Origin: Marinobacter sp. X15-166B | Lineage (GTDB): Bacteria > Pseudomonadota > Gammaproteobacteria > Pseudomonadales > Oleiphilaceae | Length of the DNA stretch: 64,000 nt | Assembly: GCF_001752365.1 (NCBI RefSeq) | Contig: NZ_MEIY01000001.1 | Coordinates: forward strand, 3,194,272-3,258,271 | Reading direction: 5' to 3' | Part shown: piece by piece, positions 15,910 to 26,182 of the stretch | Numbering within the stretch: position 1 is the stretch's first letter | Layout: each line of letters starts with the position of its first letter | The notes under the pieces: generated by a model | What the model was told of the DNA's origin: nothing | The model's input: only the letters and a program-made list of their open reading frames with translations | Databases searched by the model: none | Translations under genes and position numbers: made by a program

Positions 15910-16971
15910 TCAGAGCGTACGCGGAAGAATGAATTCAACGTCGGAATTTTGCGCCGCCGCCATCAGCCCGCCGATAACGGAGCTGATGCTGGCGTCGCCA
16001 TAAATCACGTCATACAAACCCTGCGCCAGCGGCATATACACGCCGGTATCGTCCGATTTTTCTTTCACCAGCTCCAGGGTGTAAATACCCTCCGCCACCT
16101 GGCCAAGTTGCCGGACCGCATCTGCCAGTTTAGCACCCCGGCCAAGTGCGTAACCAATGCGGAAATTACGGCTCTTGCTGGAGGTACAGGTCACCATCAG
16201 ATCACCAACACCGGCCAGCCCCAGAAACGTCATCGGGTTAGCCCCCATGCTGACCGCAAACCGGCTCATTTCCGCCAGCCCGCGGGTCACCAGCATCGCC
16301 TTTGCGTTCTCGCCCACTTCCAGCGCCGCAGCCAGACCTGCAATGATGGCGTAGATGTTTTTAAGCGCCCCGGCCAGTTCAACGCCGTACACATCCACGT
16401 TGGCGTACACGCGCAGGTACTCGCACCCGAGCAAGGTCTGCACCCGGCGGCGCACCTCGGGATCCTTGGCGGCGATAACGGTCGCGGTAAAATCTCGCTG
16501 TACAATTTCTGCGGCCAGGTTTGGTCCGCTCAGCACCCCGATGCGGCTCTTGGGAATCTCTTCCTGAAGGATCTCGCTCATCAGTTTGAACCCCTGACGT
16601 TCGATGCCCTTGGTCAGACTGATGACCACCTGACCCTCATGGAATTCCCCCGCATAACGGGTGATCACACTGCGGAACGCCTTGCTGGGAATGGCCACAA
16701 ACACGGTATCGGCATCGCCGACCGCCGCCGCGAAGTCGGTGGTCGGCCGCACATCACCGCTGAAACGGGCATCGGGCATGTACCGGGTGTTGGTGCCCTG
16801 CTCACGGATCTCAGCAACCTGTTGCTCGTCCCGCATCCAGAAATGCACAGTGTGACCGTTTTCGGCAAGTACTTTGGCTATCGCAGAGCCGAAACTACCC
16901 CCGCCCAATACCGCGACCTGTTGCTGTTGAAACGCTGGCGCTGCAGGCCCGGGTGTCTGTTTTTCAGGCAT
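15910..16971 (-). CDS. gpsA: Glycerol-3-phosphate dehydrogenase [NAD(P)+]
   Basis: A 353-residue soluble enzyme that reduces dihydroxyacetone phosphate to sn-glycerol 3-phosphate for phospholipid synthesis. The NAD(P) site is VAVLGGGSFGSAIAKVLAEN (about residues 19-38). The catalytic Lys is in GALKNIYAIIAGL, and GVGDLMVTCTSSKSRNFRIG is the substrate-binding block. The N-terminus has an extra 17 or so residues rich in Pro/Gln. It makes G3P from glycolysis and thus opposes the catabolic glpK/glpD module 30 kb away. Confidence 0.95.
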   Translation of the reverse strand: MPEKQTPGPAAPAFQQQQVAVLGGGSFGSAIAKVLAENGHTVHFWMRDEQQVAEIREQGTNTRYMPDARFSGDVRPTTDFAAAVGDADTVFVAIPSKAFRSVITRYAGEFHEGQVVISLTKGIERQGFKLMSEILQEEIPKSRIGVLSGPNLAAEIVQRDFTATVIAAKDPEVRRRVQTLLGCEYLRVYANVDVYGVELAGALKNIYAIIAGLAAALEVGENAKAMLVTRGLAEMSRFAVSMGANPMTFLGLAGVGDLMVTCTSSKSRNFRIGYALGRGAKLADAVRQLGQVAEGIYTLELVKEKSDDTGVYMPLAQGLYDVIYGDASISSVIGGLMAAAQNSDVEFILPRTL

Positions 16972-17019
16972 AAGATTTTCGCTACATGGTTCTTTGGATA
17001 CGTAAAGAGGTGGTCCGGA

Positions 17020-17514
17020 TCAGCCCGGCTCTTCACACTCGAGTGCTCGCACAAGATTCTTGAATTCTTCACGATTCTTGCTGTTCAGCGCCATCAGGAC
17101 CCGGTGGGCATCCAGTACTTTTTCACGAACCTGTTGTTCACTGGCGCGGAGCACCGGAATTTCTTCCAGTTCTTCAATGCGGGAGGCGGGTTCCCTGACG
17201 ATGATGAAAATCTTGTCAAACCCCATGGAAAGGATGATGCGGGTAACGTCCGGATTGGTTGAGATCAGTGTCGGAAGAAAGTGACTGCGTTTGGCAGCCG
17301 CCATCGCGATTTTGGCCAGAAACCCCAAAGTTGTGCTGTCGATGACCTCGGTTTCGGTAAGATCAACCACCACGGTTTTAAAGGCCGGATCCTGGGTGAT
17401 GGAATCAACGAGATTATCCAGCGTTGAGCACAAATTCAGCCGGATTTCCCCGATAAACTTCAGGAGATAAATTCCCTGTTTTTCCGCTTGCAGGATCTTA
17501 TAACCAGTATTCAT
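17020..17514 (-). CDS. STAS-domain anti-anti-sigma factor, HsbA-like
   Basis: A 164-residue protein with a STAS fold; the phosphorylatable Ser/Thr lies in VIDSTTLGFLAKI (about residues 60-72). The C-terminal extension (LDAHRVLMALNSKNREEFKN) is shared with HsbA of Pseudomonas, which links the HptB pathway to biofilm/motility control through FlgM. I prefer ATG 17514; a GTG at 17526 overlaps the upstream stop by 1 nt (TAGTG) and is an alternative. Direct coupling to the phosphatase/receiver gene upstream defines a partner-switching pair. Confidence 0.85.
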   Translation of the reverse strand: MNTGYKILQAEKQGIYLLKFIGEIRLNLCSTLDNLVDSITQDPAFKTVVVDLTETEVIDSTTLGFLAKIAMAAAKRSHFLPTLISTNPDVTRIILSMGFDKIFIIVREPASRIEELEEIPVLRASEQQVREKVLDAHRVLMALNSKNREEFKNLVRALECEEPG

Positions 17515-17525
17515 TTTAACTGCCA

Positions 17526-18773
17526 CTATTTAGACGCAACATTAGCCGACGCCTTACTCTCCCGCTGATTGACACAGCCGGCGGGAGTTACCGTGTCGGT
17601 CACTGATACAATAGCGATATCATCAGGCAACTCTGTTTTATCATCCAGATTCAGCGCCTCGCTCAAAGCCGCGATAGTGTGACTACCTCCCTCCACGAGT
17701 TCAAGTAATCTTTGCTCCTTCCCCGCCAGGGTAGGCGCGGGAATCACCTCCAGTATGCCATCCGAAAACAAAAATAGCTGGAAGCCACTGGTGATGGGGG
17801 TTTCATAAACGTCCCAGCGGGGAGTTTCAAACAACCCCACCGGCAAACCGTTACCCTCCAGAAAGCGCGCGCCCCGTTCCGGCGTGATTAGCACCGGCAT
17901 GGGCATGTGCGCACCGACCGAATAGTGCAACTTTTTGCTACGCTCGGAAATGATCCCGATAAACATGGTCACGTGTTTACCCAGGCCGGTGTCCAGCAAT
18001 TCGGTGTTAACCCGCTCAAGAAACCGGTCGGGATACAGCAAATCGTCGCTGGAACCCCGGCGCAGATTGCGCTGCAGCCGGTTGGTCAGATTTCGCAGCA
18101 GTACGGTGACGAAGGCAGAACTGGCACCATGGCCGGATACGTCCGCTATGTAGACCAGGACCTTGTCTTTGCTGATGCGGAAGTAATCCAGAAAATCGCC
18201 ACTCAGGTACAGGGAGGGTTTGATAAAATGGTCGACATAAAACCGCCCCAGTTTCTGGCCACCCTCGGGCAGCATTTTCATCTGCACTTTGCGTCCCGCG
18301 CGCTGATCCGCCCGCAACTCGGCGATGCCAGCCTGCAGTTCCGCATTGGTGGTTTCCAGTTTCTGGCGGTACTGTTCGTTCTGGCGGTGCACCTCCACCC
18401 GGTGCAGCATGTTGGCCACCACACGGTCCAGCTTGCCTCTGTCTTCGCAGGGTTTCAGCAGAAAGTCCGCGGCACCCGCGCGCAGCGCTGCCACCACATC
18501 AACCGCCCGGGTGATGTCTGAATGGGCAATCAGGGGAATGAAGGCGCCCGGAAACACCGAGGCATCAAGATGACCGATCAGACTCTGGATACCCTGGGGA
18601 CACAAATCAGCAAAAATTGCATCAAAAGCATCGCCGTCAAGCAGCTCGGTGCTGTCGGTGATGGTCGGACAGGTGCGGACGTCGAACCCCTTGGATGTCA
18701 GGTAACCACCCAGTTCCGAACGTGCGGTGTTATCCGGGTCAATAATCAAAATGCGCTCGGTGCGCGAGGTCAT
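17526..18773 (-). CDS. Response regulator with PP2C (SpoIIE/RsbU) phosphatase domain, HsbR-like
   Basis: A 415-residue protein. The receiver domain (about residues 7-125) contains the acceptor Asp in DAIFADLCPQG and the conserved Lys in LLKPCED. A linker coiled coil follows at about residues 125-165 (EQYRQKLETTNAELQAGIAE). The PP2C domain holds metal-binding LSGDFLDYF, YIADVSGHGASSAFV and FLFSDGILEVIP. It is expected to dephosphorylate the adjacent STAS protein on phosphorelay input. No HsbA-type kinase domain is visible between receiver and phosphatase. The gene is divergent from the HD phosphohydrolase. Confidence 0.88.
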   Translation of the reverse strand: MTSRTERILIIDPDNTARSELGGYLTSKGFDVRTCPTITDSTELLDGDAFDAIFADLCPQGIQSLIGHLDASVFPGAFIPLIAHSDITRAVDVVAALRAGAADFLLKPCEDRGKLDRVVANMLHRVEVHRQNEQYRQKLETTNAELQAGIAELRADQRAGRKVQMKMLPEGGQKLGRFYVDHFIKPSLYLSGDFLDYFRISKDKVLVYIADVSGHGASSAFVTVLLRNLTNRLQRNLRRGSSDDLLYPDRFLERVNTELLDTGLGKHVTMFIGIISERSKKLHYSVGAHMPMPVLITPERGARFLEGNGLPVGLFETPRWDVYETPITSGFQLFLFSDGILEVIPAPTLAGKEQRLLELVEGGSHTIAALSEALNLDDKTELPDDIAIVSVTDTVTPAGCVNQRESKASANVASK

Positions 18774-18896
18774 GGCTGTCGCCTTAAACTACCCGTGGTA
18801 AACGACAATTTGGCAATGCTCACATGTTGTGTAGCCTATTCTGGCACGGGCCTGTGATATAACAAGGACCTTACGCCTATTATAGGAGCTTTTGCA

Positions 18897-20379
18897 ATGC
18901 GCAGCGCTGTTAACGATCTGCTGGGTGCTTACGACAAGCTGATTATGGACCCCGTGCATGGGGGGATTCGCCTGTTCCGCCATGAAAGCCGTATCATCGA
19001 CCACCCGCTGTTCCAGCGTCTGCGCAACATCTGTCAGAACGACATTCTGAGCCTGGTGTTCCCCGGCGCCACCCACTCCCGTTTTCTGCACAGTCTCGGG
19101 GTGATGCACGTGGGCGATCGTATGTTCCGGTCCATGATTGACGCCTACCTCCGGGAGCGCCCACGGTGCAATCAAACGGATTTGACCCGCCCCGAGCTGG
19201 AGGCCATCGATTACCTCGCCAAGGTGATTCGGGTTGGCTGCCTGTTGCACGACAGCGGTCACTCCAGCTTTTCCCACCAGTTTACCCAAGCCCGGCGCAT
19301 CCACGAGATGATGGCCCGGCCCGGGCGATTTGAAGACCTGTGGCAAGGCGTGGATTACCGCTGTTACTACCCGCAACAGCCGGCAGAGCTGGAACACGAA
19401 CACTACTCGGTCCGGGTCGCGCACCAGGTACTCAGCGACGTGGACATTGAAGACGCCGGGCTCTTCCCGCAAGACATTATGGGGATCATGGAAACCACCG
19501 AAGTGGCCCCCAGCCCGGTTTTCTGCAGCCATGCAGCCACTTTCTGGAACTTTATAGCCGGCCCCGATGCGGCAGCCGGCGCACTCAGTGAGGCCGATAT
19601 ACCGCGCCTGGTGATGAACTTGCTCTCTTCCATCGTCTCCGGAGAAATCGACGCAGACCGGGCCGACTACATGCTGCGGGACGGCTTCCACTCGTCCGTG
19701 ACCATTGGCGGCTTCAACCTTGACCACCTGCTGAGCAACCTGCGTTTTGGCTGGAGCGCTGAAACACCCTGGCTGGGACTGGCGATTACCCAAAAGGGGC
19801 TGGGTGCGCTGGAGGATTTCGTTTACAGCCGCTATCAGATGTACCGCAAAGTCTATGCCCACAAGACCGCTCTGGGGTTCGACTGGCTGCTGCGCGAGGC
19901 CATCAATGAAGTGATGGAGGAGCCCGATGCCTGCGCCTGGGTGGACACCTGCCTGAGTGACATGCGTTACTTTGCCGAGCTGACCGACAGTTTTTTCCTG
20001 GGAAGCTTTTCGCAAAGTGGCCAGAAAAAACCCGCGAAGTTACTCCCGATGCATTGTGGATCGCATCAAATTAGATCACCTCGACACCCGTGAGAACCTG
20101 GACGCGGCCGGCATACGCCACCACAGTGATTACCTTGCCGAGCAGCTGAAACTCAACAATGCGGATGTGGTGACCTGCTCAATGCGCGCCCGTTTTTCCA
20201 ACATCCAGGATAACTTTAATGGCATCAAAGTGTTGATCCGCGACCCCATCAGCAGGCGGCGCCACTTGCAAAGAATCACCGATGTCAGTGGGTTTTTCAG
20301 CAAATTCAGTGACGGCACCATTACTCATTTTTACGTGCGCCCGGCGGTCCTGCAGGGCTTACCGCCCATCGTCCGATAA
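18897..20379 (+). pseudogene. HD-domain phosphohydrolase (dGTPase-like, COG1078), frameshifted near the C-terminus
   Basis: The first 370 or so codons give MDPVHGGIRLFRHESRIIDH, ATHSRFLHSLGVMHVGDRMF and the metal-binding LLHDSGHSSFSHQF (HD motif near residue 121), typical of HD phosphohydrolases related to SAMHD1-type dNTPases. After SFFLGSF the frame drifts into low-quality text, while the +1 frame continues WEAFRKVARKNPRSYSRCIV to a stop at 20379. Removing one T from the six-T run at 19991-19996 joins them into 493 residues. ATG 18897 has AGGAG upstream. It is either a sequence error or a C-terminal truncation. Confidence 0.85.
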
Positions 20380-20544
20380 ACCGGCGTGCGGCCGCAATAA
20401 TTGCACATCTGGTATCCGGGTGTCCGGCACAGCGACTGGATTTCATCAATGGCGATGAATCCAAAATGTGGCTTGGGTACGTATCCTGACTGATGGTTAC
20501 TGAGCCAGGGGTTAAAGACTCGAGCAACTGCGGAGCGTCGCGCC

Positions 20545-21007
20545 ATGCACACAACCGATACGCCCACTTCCGGGGCCGAATCTGTCAGTCTGGTGACAGA
20601 GCGATTCAAAGCGCTGTTCAGTTCAATGGCCCGTGACAACATTGGTGAGCTGTCGGCTGTCTACAACGAGTCAGTGCAGTTTGTCGATCCCTTTACCCGG
20701 GTGAATGGCCGCCGCGCTTTGAGCGCCTATTTACAGAACTCATACGCCAACGTCGTCAGCTGTCATTTCGAATTTGGTGAAACCATCGAAGGCACAGGAA
20801 GCGCCCTGTGTGCCTTGGGTGATGCATCTGCGCCATAAGCGCATACGTGGTGGTGCAGAAATCAAGGTTGACGGCATCAGCCAGCTGCGCATCGTGGATG
20901 GGGGCATCACTCTGCACCGGGATTATTTCGATGCGGGCCAGCTGTTGTATGAAAACCTGCCGGTGCTGGGCGGCGCGGTGCGCTGGCTGCGCAAGCAGGT
21001 CGCATGA
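20545..21007 (+). pseudogene. SnoaL/NTF2-like protein, frameshifted
   Basis: A cone-shaped NTF2-like domain: VTERFKALFSSMARDNIGEL, YNESVQFVDPFTRVNGRRAL in the first frame; then WVMHLRHKRIRGGAEIKVDG and HRDYFDAGQLLYENLPVLGG in the second. Joining requires removing one base near the TT at 20815-20816, giving about 153 residues. Homologues stand at the head of the SDR/amine-oxidase/DUF1365/cfa cluster in many gammaproteobacteria. The second-frame stop overlaps the SDR start (ATGA), as in an intact operon. Confidence 0.8.
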
Positions 21008-21804
21008 ACCGCCGGCTGGACTCAGCAAGCCACATCTGGCTGACCGGGGCAACCTCGGGGATCGGTCAGGCACTGGCCCACCAGCTGATTGAACAGGGGC
21101 ACAGATTGATCGTAACAGGGCGCCGGCAGGAAGCCCTTGAACAGATAAGGGCCCAGGCGCCACAGCAGGTTACCATCGCCCGGGGCGACATTACCCGTTG
21201 CGAAGACCTCAAGCAGATGCGCGCACAACTGAGTGAGCAGTCGTCGGTCCAGATGGCGATTCTGAATTCCGGTACCTGTGAGTACCTCGACATAGCCAAC
21301 TTTAAAGCCACCGTGATCGAGCACAACATCAACACCAATCTGATCGGGACCGCACGGTGTGTAGAGCTGGCACTGCCTTTGCTCAGGGCTTCCAGGGCAA
21401 AAAACCAGCCGGCCACCCTGGTGATTGTCAGCTCATCCGCCAGCTGGTTTCCGTTCGCCAGAGCAGAGGGCTACGGTGCCTCGAAAGCTGCCCTGACCTA
21501 CTTCGCCCTGTCCCTCAGAGCTGACCTGGCCGCCGAAGGCATTGACGTGGTGATTGTGTCACCGGGATTCGTAAAAACGCCACTGACCGATCGCAATGAC
21601 TTTGTCATGCCGTTCCTGATCAGCGCAGAAAACGCCGCCCAACGGGTGCTGAAAGGCTTACAGCGAGGGCGGAATCATATTCACTTTCCCAAGCGCTTGA
21701 CCTGGCCGCTGAAACTTCTGAGTGCGCTGCCACAAAGCGCCATTGACCGCCTGGCCGCCAGCATGACCCGCCCTGACAACCGGCAACAGGAAAACGGTTC
21801 ATGA
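21004..21804 (+). CDS. Short-chain dehydrogenase/reductase
   Basis: A 266-residue classical SDR. The cofactor loop is IWLTGATSGIGQALAHQL (about residues 10-27); catalytic residues are Ser in VIVSSSASWFPFARA and the YxxxK in GYGASKAAL (about 159-163). ATGA overlaps join it to both neighbours. In related clusters this gene belongs to a membrane-lipid modification operon under RpoE/ChrR control; the exact reaction is not established. Confidence 0.85.
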   Translation: MNRRLDSASHIWLTGATSGIGQALAHQLIEQGHRLIVTGRRQEALEQIRAQAPQQVTIARGDITRCEDLKQMRAQLSEQSSVQMAILNSGTCEYLDIANFKATVIEHNINTNLIGTARCVELALPLLRASRAKNQPATLVIVSSSASWFPFARAEGYGASKAALTYFALSLRADLAAEGIDVVIVSPGFVKTPLTDRNDFVMPFLISAENAAQRVLKGLQRGRNHIHFPKRLTWPLKLLSALPQSAIDRLAASMTRPDNRQQENGS

Positions 21805-23067
21805 CCCCGCAGCGTCAACGTATTGCCATCATCGGCGCGGGCGTATCCGGTTTGACGGTTGCCTGGTTACTGGCGGACCATCACGAGGTGATGTTATTTG
21901 AAGCCGCAGATTGCCCCGGTGGCCATACCAACACGCGGATGGTGGCGGCTGGAGGCGAACGGTGGCCGGTAAACACCGGATTTATCGTGTTCAATGACCG
22001 GACCTACCCCAACTTTATCAAACTGATGAGCCGGCTTGGGATTGCCTCCGAGCCAAGCAACATGAGTTTCAGCGTCGACTCCGGTGCCACTGGCCTGCAA
22101 TATTGCGGTACCAACCTGAACACTCTGTTCGCGCAGCGCCGTAACCTGCTGAACCCCCGTTTCCTCCGGATGATTCAGGAAATTCTGCGTTTCAACAAGG
22201 AAACCCGAGCCGAACTGGCCACCGGCGAACTGGACGAAGTGGAAACCCTTGGCAGCTACCTCACTCGCTGTGGCTATTCCGATTACTTCCGTCGGCACTA
22301 CATCGTACCGATGGGTGCAGCAATCTGGTCGGCCCCGGAACTGGCGCTCGAACAGTTTCCCATTCGGATTTTTTTTGCAGTTCTTCAACAATCACGGCTT
22401 GCTGTCGGTGAATGACCGACCGGCGTGGCGGGTTATCTCCAACGGCTCCGTCAGTTATGTGGGTGCCATGATGGACCGCCTTGCGCCTATTACCCAGCTC
22501 AACACACCGGTGGTTACGGTGAACCGCAGTAATGACCAGGTGCAAGTGGTCACCGAACGAGGGCATGGGAGTTTCGATCAGGTGGTGTTTGCCTGCCACA
22601 GCGATCAGGCCTTGCGAATGCTTGCTGACCCAAGCCCCGCAGAACGCGACATCCTGTCGGCCATTAGCTACCGGGATAACGATGTGGTGCTGCACACCGA
22701 CAGTTCGGTCTTACCGTCAAGCCAGCGTGCCTGGGCGTCCTGGAACTACCACACCCCAGCCTATAGAAAAGACAAAATATCAATAACTTATAACATAAAC
22801 CTGCTGCAAAACTTTAAGAAAGCCCCGGAAACGTTCTGCGTTACCCTGAACCGCGGGTCTGCAATTGCGCCTCACAAAATCATCGCACGCTACACCTATG
22901 CGCATCCGGAGTTCAGTCTCGCAGCAGTCGCCGCGCAAAGGCGCTACGACGAAATTGGCAACACACGACGCAGTCATTTTTGTGGCGCCTACTGGTTTAA
23001 CGGCTTCCATGAAGACGGCGTTAACAGCGCACTGCGGGTGGCCAATGCGTTTGGTGTGGAGCTTTAA
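21801..23067 (+). pseudogene. FAD-dependent amine oxidase-like protein, frameshifted
   Basis: Frame 1 carries the dinucleotide motif IAIIGAGVSGLTVAWLLADH and GHTNTRMV. Frame 2 continues FLQFFNNHGLLSVNDRPAWR and ends with HFCGAYWFNGFHEDGVNSAL. The shift lies at an eight-T run (22369-22376); one T fewer yields a 421-residue protein matching the conserved NAD/FAD-binding protein of the DUF1365/cfa cluster. Related proteins act with the CFA-family methyltransferase on unsaturated fatty acids. Both halves retain good coding character, so loss is recent or a sequence error. Confidence 0.85.
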
Positions 23068-23070
23068 GCC

Positions 23071-23988
23071 GTGCGTGCTGCGACGGAGGGGACGGTCACC
23101 AATCTGCACAGCCAATGGTTGACTGGCCGTATCCGCCACAGGCGGATGGCCCCCGGCAGCCACGCCTTCAGCTACGGCACTGGCATGCTTGCGCTTGATC
23201 TGGACGAGTGGACCTGCATCAGCCGCGTCAGCCGGCTGTTCTCTGTGGGCCGATTCAACTGGCTGTCCCTGAACCGGGACGACTACCTTGATCCGTCCGT
23301 CCCCGATCTGAAAAATGCCGTAAAACAGCGGGTGGCGCGCGCTACCGGTTGGCGTCCGGACGGGCCTGTCGAGTTGATCACCCACCCCCGCTATCTGGGG
23401 TACGTGTTCAACCCGGTCAGTTTCTACTTTTGTTATGCCCACGGAGCCAGCCCGCAACAGGGGCATTGCCCACGGGTAATTCTTGCCCAGGTCACTAACA
23501 CCCCCTGGCAGCAACGGCACGTGTATTGTCTGGAATGCCCCCCTGTTGCGGTCACGTCGTCTGGCTGGCGTACCCAGCGATTCGGCTTTACCAAGCGTTT
23601 TCATGTTTCGCCGTTCAACCCCATGCAGCAACACTACCAGTGGCTATTCAGTTTTCGGGGCAATGAATTGCGCATCCACATTAACGTGCTTGAAGCCGCG
23701 CGAAAAATATTTGATGCGACACTGGTAGTCCAAAGAACCCCCCTCACCCGTACTGTTTTTCATAAAAACCTGCGCCAGTTCCCGTTGGAATCCCTGAAAG
23801 TGGTCGCCGGCATTTACTGGCAGGCGCTCAGACTCAAGCTCAAAGGGGTGAGGTTCCACTCTCACCCGGACAAACTTGCCCCGGACGCCGACGAATTTCG
23901 GCTGGGCAGTGATGACGAAGGGGTACCTGTGTCGTCCCCACACCCAAAGACTCAGCCCAACGGGAGAGTAACCTCATGGCGAATCTGA
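23071..23988 (+). CDS. DUF1365 protein
   Basis: A 305-residue DUF1365 protein. Family blocks are HRRMAPGSHAFSYGTGMLAL near the start and LITHPRYLGYVFNPVSFYFC (about residues 103-122). GTG 23071 begins 4 nt after the amine-oxidase stop. The biochemical role is not established; it is consistently located between the FAD protein and the cyclopropane synthase-like gene, whose start lies 13 nt inside this gene, so the operon is tightly coupled. Confidence 0.88.
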   Translation: MRAATEGTVTNLHSQWLTGRIRHRRMAPGSHAFSYGTGMLALDLDEWTCISRVSRLFSVGRFNWLSLNRDDYLDPSVPDLKNAVKQRVARATGWRPDGPVELITHPRYLGYVFNPVSFYFCYAHGASPQQGHCPRVILAQVTNTPWQQRHVYCLECPPVAVTSSGWRTQRFGFTKRFHVSPFNPMQQHYQWLFSFRGNELRIHINVLEAARKIFDATLVVQRTPLTRTVFHKNLRQFPLESLKVVAGIYWQALRLKLKGVRFHSHPDKLAPDADEFRLGSDDEGVPVSSPHPKTQPNGRVTSWRI

Positions 23989-25244
23989 ACGCCTCAGTGC
24001 AGCGGCAAGGGCAAGCCAAAGGCAGCTCCCAGGCAAGTCGCGTGGCCAAGCAGCTGATATGCAAACAGTTGCGGGATTTGCGCAGCGGTACTCTCACAAT
24101 CACCGAAGCCGGTTGCGACACACTAACCTTTGGCGATGGCGATGCAGGTTTCCCGACCACCGAGTTGCAGGTGCATGATCACAGCTTCTGGATAGACCTG
24201 CTCACCGGCGGCAATGTCGGCGCGGCAGAATCGTTTGTGGCAGGCGACTGGAGCTCCCCGGATCTGGTGGCACTGCTGCGGTTCTTCACCCGCAATATCG
24301 ACCGTATCAATCAGTTTGAAGACCGCTTCCGCTGGGTGACAAGGCCCGCCCTCAAAGGGCTGCGCTGGTTGAACCGCAATACCCGTGCCGGCTCCCGTAA
24401 GAATATTGAAGCCCATTACGATCTGGGGAACGAGCTGTTCGAGGCCTTTCTTGACCCGACCATGATGTACTCCTCGGCAATTTATCCGGGTGCCAACAGC
24501 ACGCTGGAACAAGCCGCTGTGCACAAACTGGATATCATCTGCAAGAAACTGGACCTGAGGCCCGGCGACCGGGTCATTGAAATTGGTACGGGCTGGGGTG
24601 GCTTTGCCATTCATGCCGCCAAACATTACCACTGTCACGTCACCACGACGACCATTTCCCGCAAGCAACTGGAACTGGCCAGAACCCGAATTCTGGCAGA
24701 AGGACTGGAACGGGAAATCACTCTGCTGTTTGACGATTACCGTGATCTGAACGGTCAGTTCGACAAGCTGGTGTCCATCGAAATGATCGAAGCCGTGGGT
24801 CCGGATTTTCTCGACACTTACCTCGCGCAAATTGACAGGCTGTTAAAACCAACCGGGCAAGCGCTCATTCAAGCCATTAATATTCCGGAACAACGCTACG
24901 AGCGAGCGCTGAACAACGTCGATTTTATCCAACGCTATATCTTCCCCGGCGGCTTTCTGCCCTCCTTTGGCGCCATTCTCGCTTCACTGAGAACCCGGAC
25001 CAACCTGGTGCTGACCCACGTAGAAGATTTCGGCTTTCACTACGCCAGAACGCTTCATGACTGGTGCCGTCGCTTTGTGGAACACGAGCAGGCTATCGAT
25101 GCGCTGGGCTACGATAAAAACTTCAGGAAGCTTTGGCGCTTATATTTCGCCTACTGCGAAGCGGGATTCAGCGAACGGGCTATTGGGGTCGCCCACCTGA
25201 TGTTAACCAAACCCGCCAATAAGCAACCGTCTCTGATGCGCTGA
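23976..25244 (+). CDS. Cyclopropane-fatty-acyl-phospholipid synthase family methyltransferase
   Basis: A 422-residue SAM-dependent methyltransferase of the CFA family. It contains IEAHYDLGNELFEAFLDPTM (substrate-region block, about residues 142-161), the SAM-binding VIEIGTGWGGFAIHAA (about 202-217) and VSIEMIEAVGPDF. It acts on unsaturated acyl chains in membrane phospholipids. In this cluster type the enzyme has been tied to furan or cyclopropane fatty acids made during singlet-oxygen stress. It is the last gene of the operon; the DUF2878/DUF3833 genes often found next are absent. Confidence 0.9.
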   Translation: MANLNASVQRQGQAKGSSQASRVAKQLICKQLRDLRSGTLTITEAGCDTLTFGDGDAGFPTTELQVHDHSFWIDLLTGGNVGAAESFVAGDWSSPDLVALLRFFTRNIDRINQFEDRFRWVTRPALKGLRWLNRNTRAGSRKNIEAHYDLGNELFEAFLDPTMMYSSAIYPGANSTLEQAAVHKLDIICKKLDLRPGDRVIEIGTGWGGFAIHAAKHYHCHVTTTTISRKQLELARTRILAEGLEREITLLFDDYRDLNGQFDKLVSIEMIEAVGPDFLDTYLAQIDRLLKPTGQALIQAINIPEQRYERALNNVDFIQRYIFPGGFLPSFGAILASLRTRTNLVLTHVEDFGFHYARTLHDWCRRFVEHEQAIDALGYDKNFRKLWRLYFAYCEAGFSERAIGVAHLMLTKPANKQPSLMR

Positions 25245-25346
25245 CATTGAATGCTCCGGTCGACTAAACTGGCCGCACTTATGTGTTAGACTTCTCTGCG
25301 TTTTCATAGCACTTAACCACTTAGCGACCTGATCGAGTATTCCCCC

Positions 25347-26159
25347 ATGATGTTTGTCTCTTTTAACGTCAACAGCATCCGTACCCGCTTGCATCAACTG
25401 CAGGCGGTGATTGAGACCTATAACCCGGATGTCATTGGGCTGCAGGAAACCAAAGTGGCGGATGACCAGTTTCCCGTCGCCGAGATTGCAGCCATGGGGT
25501 ATCACGTCCACTATCACGGCCAGAAAACCCATTATGGCGTAGCCTTACTGTCCCGGTCTGAACCTGATTGCGTAGTCAAAGGTTACCCTACAGATACGGA
25601 AGAATCGCAACGTCGGCTGATTACCGGAAACTTCCGGGTGAACGGTGAAGGCCTGACAGTGATCAACGGTTACTTTCCCCAGGGTGAAAACCGCGAACAC
25701 CCTACCAAGTTCCCGGCGAAGAAACAGTTTTATGCCGACCTGATCACCCACATAAAAGAGATCCAGCAAACCGGCAACCATATCGTGCTGATGGGTGACA
25801 TGAACATTTCCCCCCAAGACCTGGATATCGGCATCGGTGCGGACAACGCCAAACGCTGGTTGCGCACCGGCAAATGCAGCTTTTTACCTGAAGAGCGTGA
25901 GTGGCTGGCGCGGGTGGAGAGCCTCGGCATTACCGATGTGTTCAGACACCTGAATCCCGAAGAGTCCAATACTTTCAGCTGGTTTGATTACCGCAGCAAG
26001 GGTTTTGACCGGGTGCCCCGGCGTGGCCTGCGCATTGACCTGATCATGGCCAGTGACAGTTTGTTGCCCAAAGTGGTCGACAGCGGTGTGTCCTACGACA
26101 TAAGGGCAATGGAACGGCCTTCGGATCATTGTCCGGTGTGGGCCAGTTTCGATCTGTAG
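25347..26159 (+). CDS. xthA: Exodeoxyribonuclease III (AP endonuclease)
   Basis: A 270-residue Exo III family enzyme for base-excision repair. [20 protein letters not shown] is the usual N-terminus. Catalytic residues appear in IGLQETKV (Glu), [15 protein letters not shown] (Asp/Asn) and [14 protein letters not shown] (Asp-His) at the end. The ribosome site is weak. The PhaD-like regulator starts 24 nt downstream. Confidence 0.95.
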   Translation: MMFVSFNVNSIRTRLHQLQAVIETYNPDVIGLQETKVADDQFPVAEIAAMGYHVHYHGQKTHYGVALLSRSEPDCVVKGYPTDTEESQRRLITGNFRVNGEGLTVINGYFPQGENREHPTKFPAKKQFYADLITHIKEIQQTGNHIVLMGDMNISPQDLDIGIGADNAKRWLRTGKCSFLPEEREWLARVESLGITDVFRHLNPEESNTFSWFDYRSKGFDRVPRRGLRIDLIMASDSLLPKVVDSGVSYDIRAMERPSDHCPVWASFDL

Positions 26160-26182
26160 AGACCACTGGTTGGGGCCAAGGC

